Shown: one piece after another, positions 1-7,560 of the stretch
How positions within the stretch are numbered: the stretch's first letter is position 1
Layout of the letters: every line of letters begins with the position of its first letter
From: a gamma proteobacterium HdN1
GTDB lineage: Bacteria > Pseudomonadota > Gammaproteobacteria > Pseudomonadales > Ketobacteraceae
NCBI GenBank assembly: GCA_000198515.1
Contig: FP929140.1
Span: 4,500,527 to 4,564,526, forward strand
Direction: 5' to 3'
DNA: 64,000 nt
Notes under the pieces: generated by a model
The model's database searches: none
What the model saw: the letters and a program-made list of their open reading frames with translations, nothing else
Told to the model about the DNA's origin: nothing
Made by a program: the position numbers and the translations under genes

Positions 1-198
1 CGCTACGCCCAACTACTCTTTATCGCCACGCGCCTGCTAGGCCGCGAAGGGCTGATGCCAAGCAGCCCCGACGCCATCCCCGCCGGCTTGATGGATGAAC
101 TCGGCCTAGACCCACAACGCGCCGAAGCCGCCCTGCAAAAGGTCCGTGAAAACGAGCAAGACCTGCAAGGCATCGCCCGCAATCTCGCCGGCCCCTAA
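1..198 (+). CDS. C-terminal end of an unidentified protein (partial)
   Basis: The first 65 codons are open from the window edge and stop with TAA at 196-198. The peptide is helical and acidic, with a Leu/Gly/Arg-rich start and a segment of the type LMDELGLDP. It vaguely recalls the tail of HDOD-domain signalling proteins, but too little is present to assign it. Codon use is GC-rich like the genes that follow. It reads toward yggS with a 176-base gap, so the two could have separate promoters. Confidence 0.5.
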   Translation, partial: RYAQLLFIATRLLGREGLMPSSPDAIPAGLMDELGLDPQRAEAALQKVRENEQDLQGIARNLAGP

Positions 199-374
199 AA
201 GCGCTGAACCGCCCTTAAACGCCACCACACAATTTTTGCGTTACCCGCAAAAATCCTTTAACATCGGTACAAATACACTTGAATTACAAGGCCTAGTTGT
301 ACACGCGCTTGCCACAAACGCTCCACAACTCCAAAAGCGCGCATCGCAAGGAAGCCGAATGTGCAGAAACCACC

Positions 375-1091
375 TTGAAACCTCTGTTAAATCGCCCTCT
401 CGGCGAGCGCTATAGCGCGCTTCTAGCCCAAATCCGCTCCGCCGCGCAACGCTACCAATGGCCTGCGCCGTTACTGCTCGCCGCCAGCAAAACCCGCAGC
501 GCCAGCGAAATCCGCGAGCTCTTCGAGGCAGGCTGCCGTGATTTTGGCGAGAGCTACCTGCAAGAAGCGCTCCCCAAAATGGAAGCCCTGCAGGATTTGC
601 CCATCACTTGGCACTTTATCGGCCCCCTGCAAAGCAACAAAACCCGTGGCATCGCCTCGCACTTTGACTGGGTACACAGCGTAGACAGCCTGCGCCTTGC
701 CGAGCGCCTCAGCGAGCAGCGCCCACCCACACTTGCACCGCTCAACGTGTGCCTGCAAATCAACCTCGACAACGAACCCACCAAATCCGGCGTTGCGCCC
801 GAATTTGCGCCACCGCTGGCAAACGCCATTGCCGCACTGCCCCATCTGCGTCTGCGCGGCCTGATGTGCGTGCCCGCCCCGCGAGAGCTGTTCTCCGAAC
901 AACGCCAGTCGGCAGCCGCACTGCGCGCACTCCTCTCTCACATCCAAGCCCACTGCCCACGCTGCCACCCAGCCCTAGACACCCTCTCCATCGGCATGAG
1001 CGACGATCTCGAAGCCGCCATTGCCGAAGGCAGCACCCTAGTGCGGGTAGGTTCTGCGCTGTTTGGCCCGCGCCCACCCAAAACACCCTAG
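375..1091 (+). CDS. yggS: YggS/PROSC family pyridoxal phosphate homeostasis protein
   Basis: A cytoplasmic PLP-binding protein that buffers pyridoxal phosphate and affects amino acid metabolism, with a fold like the N-terminal domain of alanine racemase. The PLP lysine lies in the motif AASKTR (about residue 39), followed by the family patterns FGESYLQEA, WHFIGPLQSNK, a CLQINLDNEPTKSG strand, GLMCVPAP and the C-terminal MSDDLEAAIAEGSTLVRVG phosphate-binding segment. No ATG fits. TTG at 375 gives 238 residues, the normal family length. TTG at 297, with AAGG just upstream, would add 26 residues not expected from homologues. It lies directly ahead of proC, as in many gammaproteobacteria. Confidence 0.93.
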   Translation: MKPLLNRPLGERYSALLAQIRSAAQRYQWPAPLLLAASKTRSASEIRELFEAGCRDFGESYLQEALPKMEALQDLPITWHFIGPLQSNKTRGIASHFDWVHSVDSLRLAERLSEQRPPTLAPLNVCLQINLDNEPTKSGVAPEFAPPLANAIAALPHLRLRGLMCVPAPRELFSEQRQSAAALRALLSHIQAHCPRCHPALDTLSIGMSDDLEAAIAEGSTLVRVGSALFGPRPPKTP

Positions 1092-1110
1092 CGCCCAAGG
1101 ATCCACCACC

Positions 1111-1923
1111 ATGAACCAACCTCACATCACCTTTGTCGGCGCTGGCAACATGGCCACAAGCCTTGCCGGTGGCCTGATCCAGCAAGGCACCGCCGCCAAC
1201 CAAATCACCCTGTGCGACATCAACCCAGAGGCGCTTGAACGCGCCGCACAAACGCTCGGCGTTCTCACCTCCCAAGATGCACAAGCCGCCTGCGCACACG
1301 CCGATGTCGTCGTGATCGCGGTTAAACCGCAGGTGGTTGCTAGCGTGGTGCCCGCATTAAAAACCGCAATCGCCACCCGCAACGCACTGGTGATCAGCAT
1401 CGTAGCCGGCACCCCGCTCAGCCGCTTTGCCGACTGGCTGGGCAGTGCCGCCGTGGTGCGCTGTATGCCCAACACCCCAGCGCTGGTCGGGCTTGGCGCC
1501 ACCGGCCTATGGGCCAACCCACAAGTAAGCACAGAACAGCGCGATCTTGCGCAGCGTATTCTCTCGGCGGTCGGTTGCGCGGTCTGGTTAGAGAGCGAAG
1601 CCCAGATCGACGCCATCACCGCCCTCTCCGGCAGCGGCCCCGCCTATTACTTTTTAGTGATGGAAGCCATGATCAGCGCAGGCATCGCCCTCGGCCTACC
1701 CGCACCCATCGCCCGCCAGATGACCCTGCAAACTGCCCTAGGCGCCGCACAAATGGCGATACAGAGCGACGTAGAACCCGATGAGCTGCGCCGCCGCGTA
1801 ACCTCCCCTGGCGGCACCACTCAGGCCGCACTGGAGCGCTTGGAACAGGGCGAGTTACGCAAACTCTTTGCCGATGCCCTCACCGCCGCCTGCGAACGCT
1901 CACGCGAGCTCGCCCGCAGCTAG
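1111..1923 (+). CDS. proC: Pyrroline-5-carboxylate reductase
   Basis: Catalyses the last step of proline synthesis, NAD(P)H-dependent reduction of 1-pyrroline-5-carboxylate, in the cytoplasm. The protein of 270 residues has the N-terminal Rossmann dinucleotide motif GAGNMA at residues 10-15, the strand VVIAVKPQ, the stretch VRCMPNTPALVG and the P5CR signature ALSGSGPAYYF, ending with the helical dimerisation domain containing RRRVTSPGGTT. The ATG at 1111 is preceded by AAGG at 1097-1100. An ATG at 1063 in the same frame lies inside yggS and adds no homologous sequence. Only 19 bases separate it from yggS, so the two are probably cotranscribed. Confidence 0.97.
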   Translation: MNQPHITFVGAGNMATSLAGGLIQQGTAANQITLCDINPEALERAAQTLGVLTSQDAQAACAHADVVVIAVKPQVVASVVPALKTAIATRNALVISIVAGTPLSRFADWLGSAAVVRCMPNTPALVGLGATGLWANPQVSTEQRDLAQRILSAVGCAVWLESEAQIDAITALSGSGPAYYFLVMEAMISAGIALGLPAPIARQMTLQTALGAAQMAIQSDVEPDELRRRVTSPGGTTQAALERLEQGELRKLFADALTAACERSRELARS

Positions 1924-2084
1924 GCTCCGCTTACGCCTAGAGCAATCAGCCGCGCAAACCACCCGCGCGGCAAGCCGCGTAAGCGCTAGTGATAACACTC
2001 ACAAAGCTGCTAGACTCGTGGTGGTAAACGCACGCCCGTTCGATTCTATTTGCTCAGACTCTATTGCTCAAAGGTAGCCCCCGC

Positions 2085-2630
2085 ATGGATTTTATTGGCA
2101 CGATCAACCTGCTCCTTACCTACGCTTTTGATGCCTACATCATGATCGTGATCGCCCGTTTTATGCTGCAAATGGTGCGGGCGGATTTTTACAACCCCTT
2201 ATCGCAGTTTGTCGTAAAAGCCACCAAGCCGCTAATCAACCCGCTGCGCCGTATGATTCCAGGGGTCGGCGGCATCGACTGGGCATCAGTGGTGCTCTTT
2301 GTGGCGGTGGTAGCGGTCAAAATCGGTGCGCTCATTGCGATTAACGGCGCAGTGTTCGACCCATTAGGTTTTGCGATTCTGACCCTTAAATCAGGCGTTG
2401 CGTCCATTCTCAACTTCTTCTTGATGGCGATTTTGATCGGCGCAATTCTCAGTTGGGTGGTGCAAGGCTACAACCCAATGGTGCAGGTGCTTTTTCAGGT
2501 GAGCGAGCCGGTGCTTGCACCCTTCCGCCGGCTGCTGCCTGCCATGGGAGGCATGGATTTCTCGCCACTGCTGGCGCTCTTGCTGCTACAAGCCATCAAG
2601 ACCTTGTTCCAACTCAATGGCGTGCCGTGA
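2085..2630 (+). CDS. yggT: YggT family membrane protein
   Basis: An inner-membrane protein of 181 residues with two copies of the YGGT domain. Each copy has hydrophobic helices and a proline-rich hairpin: residues around 35-60 hold NPLSQFVVKATKPLINPLRR, and the second half holds NPMVQVLFQVSEPVLAPFRR. The family has been linked to osmotic stress tolerance and ion uptake, but its biochemical role is unknown. The ATG at 2085 has AAAGGTAG as ribosome-binding site at 2070-2077. It follows proC after 161 bases and precedes yggU, the usual order for this block. Confidence 0.93.
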   Translation: MDFIGTINLLLTYAFDAYIMIVIARFMLQMVRADFYNPLSQFVVKATKPLINPLRRMIPGVGGIDWASVVLFVAVVAVKIGALIAINGAVFDPLGFAILTLKSGVASILNFFLMAILIGAILSWVVQGYNPMVQVLFQVSEPVLAPFRRLLPAMGGMDFSPLLALLLLQAIKTLFQLNGVP

Positions 2631-2677
2631 TTGGCTCACCGCCCCATTTTTAACGACACGCCTCATGGCCAGCCCGA

Positions 2678-3004
2678 ATGACGGCAAACCCCAACGCATG
2701 GTGGCAGTGGCAACAGCAGGATCTTTTGCTGCACTGCTACCTGCAACCCCGCGCTGCTAACGATGGCTTTGTGGGCGAACACGGCGGGCGGCTCAAGATC
2801 CGCATTACCGCGCCGCCAGTAGATGGCCAAGCCAACGCCCACCTGATTCGGTTTTTGGCCAAAGCCTTCGGCGTGCCCCAACAGCAGGTGCAGATCGAAC
2901 AGGGTGAGACTGGCCGCAGCAAGCGCATTCGTATCCGCACGCCAAGCAAAATCCCTCAGGAATTACGCGGCACAATCGCACCAGCAGGCACCGCCCATGA
3001 TTAA
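2678..3004 (+). CDS. yggU: DUF167 (YggU) family protein
   Basis: A small protein of 108 residues with the DUF167 pattern: a hydrophilic strand-rich start, then HGGRLKIRITAPPVDGQAN, then LIRFLAKAFGVPQQQVQIEQGETGRSK. The fold is known from E. coli YggU but no activity is established. It sits 47 bases after yggT. Its last eight bases overlap the start of the HAD phosphatase gene, which indicates translational coupling. Confidence 0.9.
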   Translation: MTANPNAWWQWQQQDLLLHCYLQPRAANDGFVGEHGGRLKIRITAPPVDGQANAHLIRFLAKAFGVPQQQVQIEQGETGRSKRIRIRTPSKIPQELRGTIAPAGTAHD

Positions 3005-3698
3005 GCTCGTTACCCTCGACCTCGACAACACGCTCTGGGATGCCGAGCCCACCATCCACCAAGCACATCGCGACATGGTGGCTTGGCTGGTCGCGCAGCG
3101 CCCTGAAAGCACCGAATTATTAACACCCAAGGTATGGGCAGGATTGCGCAGAACGCTACAGGCCCAGCAGCCGGAAATCCTCTACCACCCCACCGCCGTT
3201 CGCAAGGCCATGCTACAACTGGCGCTCGCCCCGCTCCAACTGCCGATCCCACAACAGCAAGACTTGGTAGAAGGCGCTTTTGAAGTCTTTTACGACGGCC
3301 GCAATCAGGTAAAGCCCTACCCAGAAGCCATTACCCTGCTAGAACACTTGGCTACGCGGGTGCCAGTGGTGGCGATCACCAACGGCAACGCCAATCTTGA
3401 GCGGATTGGGATTGATCAGTATTTCAAGGCGATTGTGAACGCCGAACGCGCCGGCGTAGCCAAGCCACATCCGGGGATTTTTCATCTAGCCCTAAGCCTT
3501 GGCGGCAACGTCTCCGCGCAAGATGCATTGCACGTGGGCGATCACGCTCTAGAGGATGTTGAGGCATCGAAAGCGCTAGGGTTTCAAACGGTGTGGCTAA
3601 AATCTGGGGCATTAGATACAACACAGCATTGCGAGCCTACGGCAACGGCGGAATCCATTAGCGAATTGGTCGCCATTATTCAGGCCATAGTGCCGTAA
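2997..3698 (+). CDS. HAD-IA family hydrolase, YigB-like phosphatase
   Basis: A cytoplasmic phosphatase of the haloacid dehalogenase superfamily, 233 residues. Motif I is LDLDNTLWD with the nucleophile Asp8 and Asp10. Motif II is the threonine in VAITNGN, motif III the lysine in GVAKPHPGIF and motif IV the acidic GDHALEDVEASKALG. The overall pattern is closest to YigB, for which FMN phosphatase activity (riboflavin pathway) is known in E. coli. The substrate here is inferred only. The ATG at 2997 overlaps the end of yggU by eight bases. Upstream codons in this frame belong to yggU sequence, so the longer reading is not used. Confidence 0.88.
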   Translation: MIKLVTLDLDNTLWDAEPTIHQAHRDMVAWLVAQRPESTELLTPKVWAGLRRTLQAQQPEILYHPTAVRKAMLQLALAPLQLPIPQQQDLVEGAFEVFYDGRNQVKPYPEAITLLEHLATRVPVVAITNGNANLERIGIDQYFKAIVNAERAGVAKPHPGIFHLALSLGGNVSAQDALHVGDHALEDVEASKALGFQTVWLKSGALDTTQHCEPTATAESISELVAIIQAIVP

Positions 3699-3699
3699 A

Positions 3700-3815
3700 A
3701 CCCGTTTGGTGGGTGTTTACGCAACGTGGCATCCCTCAAAACACGACCGTAGGGGCACGGCGTGCCGTGCCCGTGTATCAAAACGCACCAGATCGTCGCA
3801 AATGGGGGCCACCAT
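3700..3815. repeat. Dispersed palindromic repeat, copy 1
   Basis: Follows the HAD gene. It contains the tract ATCCCTCAAAACACGACCGTAG, then the GC-rich perfect palindrome GCACGGCGTGCCGTGC with GGG and CCC extensions (3752-3772), then a conserved right flank of the form ATCAAAACGCACCAGATCGTCGCAAA. The same order recurs at 5095, 6231, 7406, 8972 and in the blocks around the RAYT gene at 20400-21670. Confidence 0.85.
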
Positions 3816-3833
3816 TTTTCGTTACATACACGG

Positions 3834-4151
3834 TTATACGCCAGAAATTATAAAGTCCAACGCGGCAATGATTTCAGATCGAAACTGAGAAAAATCGCTG
3901 ATTTCTTTTCCAAGAGATTTTCTGTCTATACCTGCCATTTGCTGCGTAAGAGCAATGAAAGACTTTCCCTCTATTTCCAAAATTGGGCATAGCTTTGAAA
4001 TCGCAGCTTTTGGCGCAAGGCTGGTTGGGCATAGCGGGATAACGACAGTGGTTCGCAAATCGTCGAGCAGGTTGGATTGGATGTCTAAAAGGTATGGATA
4101 GGTTTTCTTGGTTGCCTTATTTGGGTTTTCATAAGCTTTAAACTGGGCCAT
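3834..4151 (-). CDS. ccdB: CcdB family type II toxin
   Basis: A DNA gyrase poison, the toxin of a CcdAB module. The protein of 105 residues follows CcdB along its length: QFKAYENPN at the start, then a DIQSNLLDDLRTTVVIPL core, a PILEIEGKSFIALTQQMAGI strand pair and an ISDFSQFRSEIIAALDFIISGV tail, with the terminal G-V/I end that contacts gyrase in the F-plasmid toxin. The ATG at 4149-4151 overlaps the antitoxin stop by one base (TGATG), the usual coupling. A chromosomal ccdAB can stabilise its own region. Confidence 0.93.
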   Translation of the reverse strand: MAQFKAYENPNKATKKTYPYLLDIQSNLLDDLRTTVVIPLCPTSLAPKAAISKLCPILEIEGKSFIALTQQMAGIDRKSLGKEISDFSQFRSEIIAALDFIISGV

Positions 4152-4402
4152 CAAAAGCTCCTCAGTTCGTCGCTAAAGGTTCCATGCTCATCTACCAGCT
4201 GGTTGTAGGCTTCGATAGCTGTTTTGTTTTCCCGCTTCCAAAGCTCGCGCTGCTTGGCATTTACTAATTCGATTAGGGCTGCTTCTAGGGTTGCTGATAA
4301 ATTGATCTTTAGCTCTTTGGCTTTTGCAAGCAAGTCACTGTTTATAGTGACATTTGTTGGTTTTTTTGGTGCCTGCGTATCAAAGGCTGGGTTCATGCGC
4401 AT
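4151..4402 (-). CDS. ccdA: CcdA family type II antitoxin
   Basis: The antitoxin partner of the downstream CcdB. Residues 10-45 form a ribbon-helix-helix DNA-binding domain (KKPTNVTINSDLLAKAKELKI and following), and the C-terminal part, with WKRENKTAIEAYNQLVDEHG, matches the CcdB-neutralising tail ending in a short acidic SDELRSF. The start is chosen at 4402 (MRMNPAF), 83 residues, as in F-plasmid CcdA of 72 residues. The frame is open further upstream but covers the operator and has no homology. Autoregulation through the palindrome at 4420-4440 is inferred. Confidence 0.92.
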   Translation of the reverse strand: MRMNPAFDTQAPKKPTNVTINSDLLAKAKELKINLSATLEAALIELVNAKQRELWKRENKTAIEAYNQLVDEHGTFSDELRSF

Positions 4403-4419
4403 ATTCTCAGCATAGTCAA

Positions 4420-4440
4420 TGCGCATATAGTATATGCACA
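4420..4440. promoter_or_regulatory. Putative ccdAB operator palindrome
   Basis: Two 10-base arms, TGCGCATATA and TATATGCACA, flank a central G and match at nine of ten positions. A further TGCGCAT half-site lies at 4395-4402. The palindrome is 18 bases upstream of the chosen ccdA start, where the CcdA ribbon-helix-helix dimer is expected to bind. The protein-DNA link is inference. Confidence 0.6.
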
Positions 4441-4475
4441 TTAGATGTGCAGCAAGGCGTATAGCAAGTTGTTCA

Positions 4476-4512
4476 AGCGGTGCCAAAGGAGCAATGGGTA
4501 CGGCTTGTTATG
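4476..4512. repeat. Degenerate fragment of the dispersed repeat
   Basis: The tract GCGGTGCCAAAGGAGCAATG followed by GGTACGGC matches CCGGTGCCAAAGGAACAATG plus GGCACGGC at 7408-7437. The palindromic core has decayed here. It lies between the divergent ccdAB and yefM-yoeB modules, so this cassette boundary also once carried the repeat. Confidence 0.6.
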
Positions 4513-4543
4513 GTTCGGCACTCTATTGACCTGAGGCGACCGG

Positions 4544-4568
4544 TACGTGTACAGTATAACGTACATGT
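4544..4568 (+). promoter_or_regulatory. yefM-yoeB promoter/operator
   Basis: A TGTACA hexamer at 4548-4553, the core recognised by YefM in E. coli, is followed by the related half-site GTACAT at 4561-4566. A TATAAC box at 4555-4560 sits between them. The ribosome-binding site GGAGG (4569-4573) follows before the ATG at 4580. This fits autorepression by the antitoxin-toxin complex. Confidence 0.55.
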
Positions 4569-4579
4569 TCGGAGGTTCT

Positions 4580-4831
4580 ATGGACGCTATCTCATATACC
4601 GCAGCTAGACAAAACCTAGCTAAAACAATGGACAAAGTATGCTTTGACCATGAGCCAATCATCATCACCCGCAACAATGAACAGTCCGTGGTAATGATGT
4701 CACTTGAAGACTACAAGGCACTAGAGGAAACTGCTTACTTGCTTCGTAGCCCTAAAAATGCTCGCCGCTTACTGGAATCTATTGCCCAGCTTGAAGGCAA
4801 TCAAGGAACGGTGCGGGAGCTTCTGGATTGA
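4580..4831 (+). CDS. yefM: YefM (Phd/YefM family) antitoxin
   Basis: An antitoxin of 83 residues. The N-terminal half is the DNA-binding Phd/YefM fold, with ISYTAARQNLAKTMDKV at the start, the EPIIITRNN strand and VVMMSLEDYKALEETAYLL. The acidic C-terminal half (RRLLESIAQLEG and following) should wrap YoeB. The start at 4580 has a good GGAGG. The earlier in-frame ATG at 4547 lies in the operator. The last four bases overlap the toxin start (TTGA). Confidence 0.95.
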   Translation: MDAISYTAARQNLAKTMDKVCFDHEPIIITRNNEQSVVMMSLEDYKALEETAYLLRSPKNARRLLESIAQLEGNQGTVRELLD

Positions 4832-5082
4832 AAATTACATTTTCCGAATCAGCTTGGGAAGACTACCTGTACTGGCAGAAAACCGATAAGAAACTACTCA
4901 CCAGAACAAATGAATTGATCAAAGCAATCATTCGAACGCCCTACGAAGGAATTGGGAAACCTGAACCGCTCAAACATGGGTTAGCGAGCTATTGGTCACG
5001 TCGCATTAACGATGAACACCGGTTGGTTTACAAAATACAAGACGACGCTGTGTTGATCGCTCAGTGCAGGTATCATTACTGA
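4828..5082 (+). CDS. yoeB: YoeB family toxin (ribosome-dependent mRNA endoribonuclease)
   Basis: A toxin of 84 residues that cleaves mRNA at the ribosomal A site. It matches E. coli YoeB nearly end to end: FSESAWEDYLYWQKTDKK, NELIKAIIRTPYEGIGKPEPLKH, YWSRRINDEHRLVYKI and the C-terminal CRYHY, which supplies the catalytic His and Tyr. The conserved Glu and Arg of the active site (RRINDEHRLVY) are present, so the toxin looks intact. It starts at TTG (4828-4830), which overlaps the yefM stop by four bases. The weak start codon keeps toxin translation low and coupled. Confidence 0.95.
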   Translation: MKITFSESAWEDYLYWQKTDKKLLTRTNELIKAIIRTPYEGIGKPEPLKHGLASYWSRRINDEHRLVYKIQDDAVLIAQCRYHY

Positions 5083-5094
5083 GTCATAACGAAA

Positions 5095-5262
5095 CTGTTG
5101 AAAAGACAAATGGGCACGGCATGCCGTGCCCATTTAGCCAAACGCACCGAATCATTGCAAACACGCGCCGGTGCGTTTTGAGGGGACCACCCCACCCCCT
5201 TTGGGGGCACCCATCCACGGAGGGGAATTTGGGGTGGTGCGGGGTGCTGTGCCCTTGTATCC
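5095..5262. repeat. Dispersed composite repeat, copy 2
   Basis: Two modules in series. The first is the palindrome GCACGGCATGCCGTGC (5114-5129) with its right flank of CAAACGCACCGAATCATTGCAA type. The second is a double hairpin at 5183-5233: ACCCCACCCCCTTTGGGGG pairs internally, as does CCATCCACGGAGGGG, ending in AATTTGGGG. The two are joined by the short GCCGGTGCGTTTTGAG linker. The same composite lies at 7406-7560 and, inverted in its second half, at 8972-9135. Confidence 0.85.
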
Positions 5263-6156
5263 TACAAAAAGCAGCTTTCCAAGCGCTCGGCGGAAATCAC
5301 TAGGCTTCCGATGGCGCCTAGCTGTTCGGCGGTGGCGGCCTCTAGCCTTGCTTTGGCCCAGTCGGGGAGCGGGCCAAAGCGTTGTTCAAGCAGTTTGTGG
5401 ATAAGGCCCTTTTGGAGCGCTCGCAACTCTTTGTTTTCGTCCTCTGCCTTTCTTACGCGGTTTTCCAGTGTTTTTTGGTCCAACAGCGCGATTTTTCGGT
5501 TTAGGTGGCGGCGGCGTTCTTCTTGGTCTTGGCTTATGTAGTTCAGCATATCTAGGGCCTCGGCTATCGCGGGTGAGGTGTGGCTCAGGTGTTCAAGCAA
5601 GCGGCGGTCTTGGGTGGTGATGAATTGCATCCACGCTTGTAAGGGCGGCGGAATGGGTTCACGGCCAAGCTTGGGGTAGTTCTAGGAAGTATACCTGCAT
5701 TAAGTCGGTTAGCGGGGCGTTGTCGTGGTGCTCTTTGAGTTGGTATAGGCTGATCATCCGCTTGCGGTCAAATAGTTTGAAGTCAAGCAGGTTGATGGTG
5801 ATGGTTTGACGTAAAACGTCGTAGTCTTCACCGGCGTGGAGGTTTTCTCCATACATCTCTGACCAGTAATACAGGGTGCGGTGGATGAAGCTGCCACTGT
5901 TGACTACTTGCATTTCGATGTTCAGGTCGCGCCCGTCGTCGGTTCGGGCGCGGATGTCGAGGATGGCGGTTTTATCGCCCACCATGTCGGGTTCGAGGGT
6001 GGGGTTTTGGATGTGTACGTGGGCTATTTTGGGTTGATTAAATGTGCTGAAAATGGCGTTTAATAAATCAATTAGCGGCACGGGGTGGTTTTGATCGCCA
6101 AAGATACGTTTGAACACGCTGTCGATGCGGCGGACGAGTAGGTCGAAGGTGGGCAT
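5262..6156 (-). pseudogene. Rpn family nuclease/putative transposase (PD-(D/E)XK), frameshifted
   Basis: A gene of the recombination-promoting nuclease (Rpn, transposase_31) family. The first part (6156-5659) has the start MPTFDLLVRRIDSVFKRIFG, the nuclease strand AILDIRARTDDGRDLNIEMQ with its Asp and Glu-x-Gln, and the YWSEMYGENLHAGEDY segment. The reading frame is lost at a run of four G (5673-5676). The paralogue at 8181-8954 has three G at this place and reads through. After the break the second frame (5630-5262) encodes the rest, including a coiled coil and the LLEQRFGPLPDWAKARLEAA tail. The intact product would be about 298 residues. One extra base is therefore enough to explain the defect. 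Confidence 0.85.
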
Positions 6157-6230
6157 GGGGCGTCCTTGCGGGGGTGAGGCTGGGAGCCTAGCAGGTGGGC
6201 GGAGGGCTGTAAGCTGGGAGTTTTACGGGT

Positions 6231-6290
6231 TTTGGGGTTGTGCATCCCTCAAAACACAACCGTAGGGGCACGGCGTGCTCTGGATCTTAT
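6231..6290. repeat. Dispersed repeat, truncated copy 3
   Basis: The tract TTTGGGGTTGTGCATCCCTC followed by AAAACACAACCGTAG leads into GGGGCACGGCGTGCTC, after which the palindrome is cut off. The left flank is nearly the same as that at 8973-9005, where it follows the truncated rpn copy directly. Confidence 0.8.
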
Positions 6291-6321
6291 GCGGAGCTGC
6301 TTTAGATCAAATCCATTTATT

Positions 6322-6350
6322 TTGTTTGTTTCGCATATTTCGTTTATGAT
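6322..6350 (+). promoter_or_regulatory. Putative promoter of the HTH-PIN pair
   Basis: TTGTTT (6322-6327) and TATGAT (6345-6350) are spaced by 17 bases, ahead of an ATG at 6387 with GGAAG upstream. The stretch is AT-rich compared with its surroundings and holds two TATTTCG/TTTCGCA-like direct repeats that could bind the antitoxin. Assigned by eye only. Confidence 0.4.
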
Positions 6351-6386
6351 CACTCATATCTGCCTCGTAACACCGGAAGAAATGAA

Positions 6387-6845
6387 ATGAGCGCACCCAA
6401 CAAACTCCAACTGCCTACCGACTTGGATATTGAACAAGCCAAAGTTTCGAGCCGAACCTTGTCTAAATATGCCAAGGTAGACCATGTGCAACTGTCGTTG
6501 CGGACACCAAACGGCGAAAGCGATGAAGTAATTTTACCAGGCATCGTCGTACAAATGTTGCTGGGCGTGTTATCCGAGGTATCCAAAGGCAATGCGGTAA
6601 GTATTATACCCCGTCACCAAGAAGTCAGCACTCAAGAAGCAGCCAACATACTAAACGTAAGTCGCCCCTTTTTCGTCGGCTTGCTTGAAAGTGGCGAAAT
6701 CCCGTTTCGCAAAGTTGGCGCGCATCGCCGAGTTTTGCTTTTAGATGTGCTTGAATACCAAAATTGCAACGCGCAGCGTCGCCATAACGTTTTAGATGAA
6801 TTAGCTGAATTATCACAGGCTGAAGACATGGGTTATTCGCTGTGA
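6387..6845 (+). CDS. HTH (excisionase-like) antitoxin of a PIN-toxin module
   Basis: A protein of 152 residues. The C-terminal half holds an excisionase/MerR-type helix-turn-helix: STQEAANILNVSRPFFVGLL followed by the wing GEIPFRKVGAHRRVLLLDVLEY. The N-terminal half (VQLSLRTPNGESDEVILPG and following) may bind the toxin. The gene overlaps the downstream PIN gene by four bases (GTGA), the classical arrangement for antitoxin-toxin pairs. It probably represses its own promoter at 6322-6350 and neutralises the PIN ribonuclease. The role is inferred from context and the HTH motif. Confidence 0.82.
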   Translation: MSAPNKLQLPTDLDIEQAKVSSRTLSKYAKVDHVQLSLRTPNGESDEVILPGIVVQMLLGVLSEVSKGNAVSIIPRHQEVSTQEAANILNVSRPFFVGLLESGEIPFRKVGAHRRVLLLDVLEYQNCNAQRRHNVLDELAELSQAEDMGYSL

Positions 6846-7405
6846 GCAAATTCGCTGTTGTCTATGACGCTTGCGTGCTGTATCCCGCACCTTTAAGGGA
6901 TTTGCTATTGCGCCTTGCGGTAACAAATTTATTTAAAGCGCACTGGACAGATAAAATCCACGACGAGTGGATTAATGCCTTACTTCGGCAAGGCAAATTT
7001 TCGAAAGAAAAACTAGAAAAAATTCGGCAGCTCATGGACGCTCACATTGTCGATGCCAAGGTAACTCGCTATGAAGGGTTGATTGACAGTTTAAGTCTAC
7101 CTGACCCAAATGATCGCCATGTATTAGCAGCAATCCGGTGCAATGCAGATGCGATCATTACGTTTAATTTGAAGGATTTTCCGCCTGAACAAACCCATAG
7201 GTACGGTGTTGACATTTTACACCCAGATGACTTTATTCATTACCAACTAGAGATGAGCCCTGCTTTGTGCTGTAGCGTAATCAGAAAGCAGCGTGCCGCA
7301 CTAAAAAATCCTCCCATAAACGTGCCTGATTTTTTATCTATTCTTCAACGGCAACAACTCCCACAAACCGTTTCTAAACTGGCTGAATACATGGCTTTTT
7401 TATAA
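6842..7405 (+). CDS. PIN domain toxin, probable ribonuclease
   Basis: A protein of 187 residues that begins at GTG (6842-6844), overlapping the antitoxin stop. The PIN fold (PF13470-like) shows the first acidic residue in VVYDACVLYPAPLRDLLLRL, the second in HDEWINALL, and the third and fourth in DPNDRHVLAAIRCNADAIITFNLKDFP. All acidic positions needed for metal binding are present. A C-terminal helical tail of about 60 residues follows the domain. It is expected to act as a metal-dependent RNase; the target RNA is unknown. Confidence 0.86.
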   Translation: MSKFAVVYDACVLYPAPLRDLLLRLAVTNLFKAHWTDKIHDEWINALLRQGKFSKEKLEKIRQLMDAHIVDAKVTRYEGLIDSLSLPDPNDRHVLAAIRCNADAIITFNLKDFPPEQTHRYGVDILHPDDFIHYQLEMSPALCCSVIRKQRAALKNPPINVPDFLSILQRQQLPQTVSKLAEYMAFL

Positions 7406-7560
7406 TCCCGGTGCCAAAGGAACAATGGGCACGGCGTGCCGTGCCCATGTATCCGAACGCACCGGATCATTCAAACGCCGGTGCGTTTTGAGGCGACCAC
7501 CCCACCCCTCCACGGAGGGGAATTTGGAGTGCGGTGCGGCGTGGATTATCCGGTGCCTTA
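7406..7560. repeat. Dispersed composite repeat, copy 4
   Basis: The palindrome GCACGGCGTGCCGTGC (7430-7445) is followed by the ATCCGAACGCACCGGATCAT flank, the GCCGGTGCGTTTTGAG linker and a shortened second module. Here the first of the two hairpins is missing: GACCACCCCACCCCTCCACG runs straight into GAGGGGAATTTGG. This points to deletion between the C-rich arms. The repeat ends against the stop codon of the DUF29 gene. Confidence 0.85.

Noticed and set aside
471-1299. Long open frames on the - strand opposite yggS and proC
   Set aside because: They mirror the GC-rich codon use of the + strand genes, have no ribosome-binding site and no recognisable motif.
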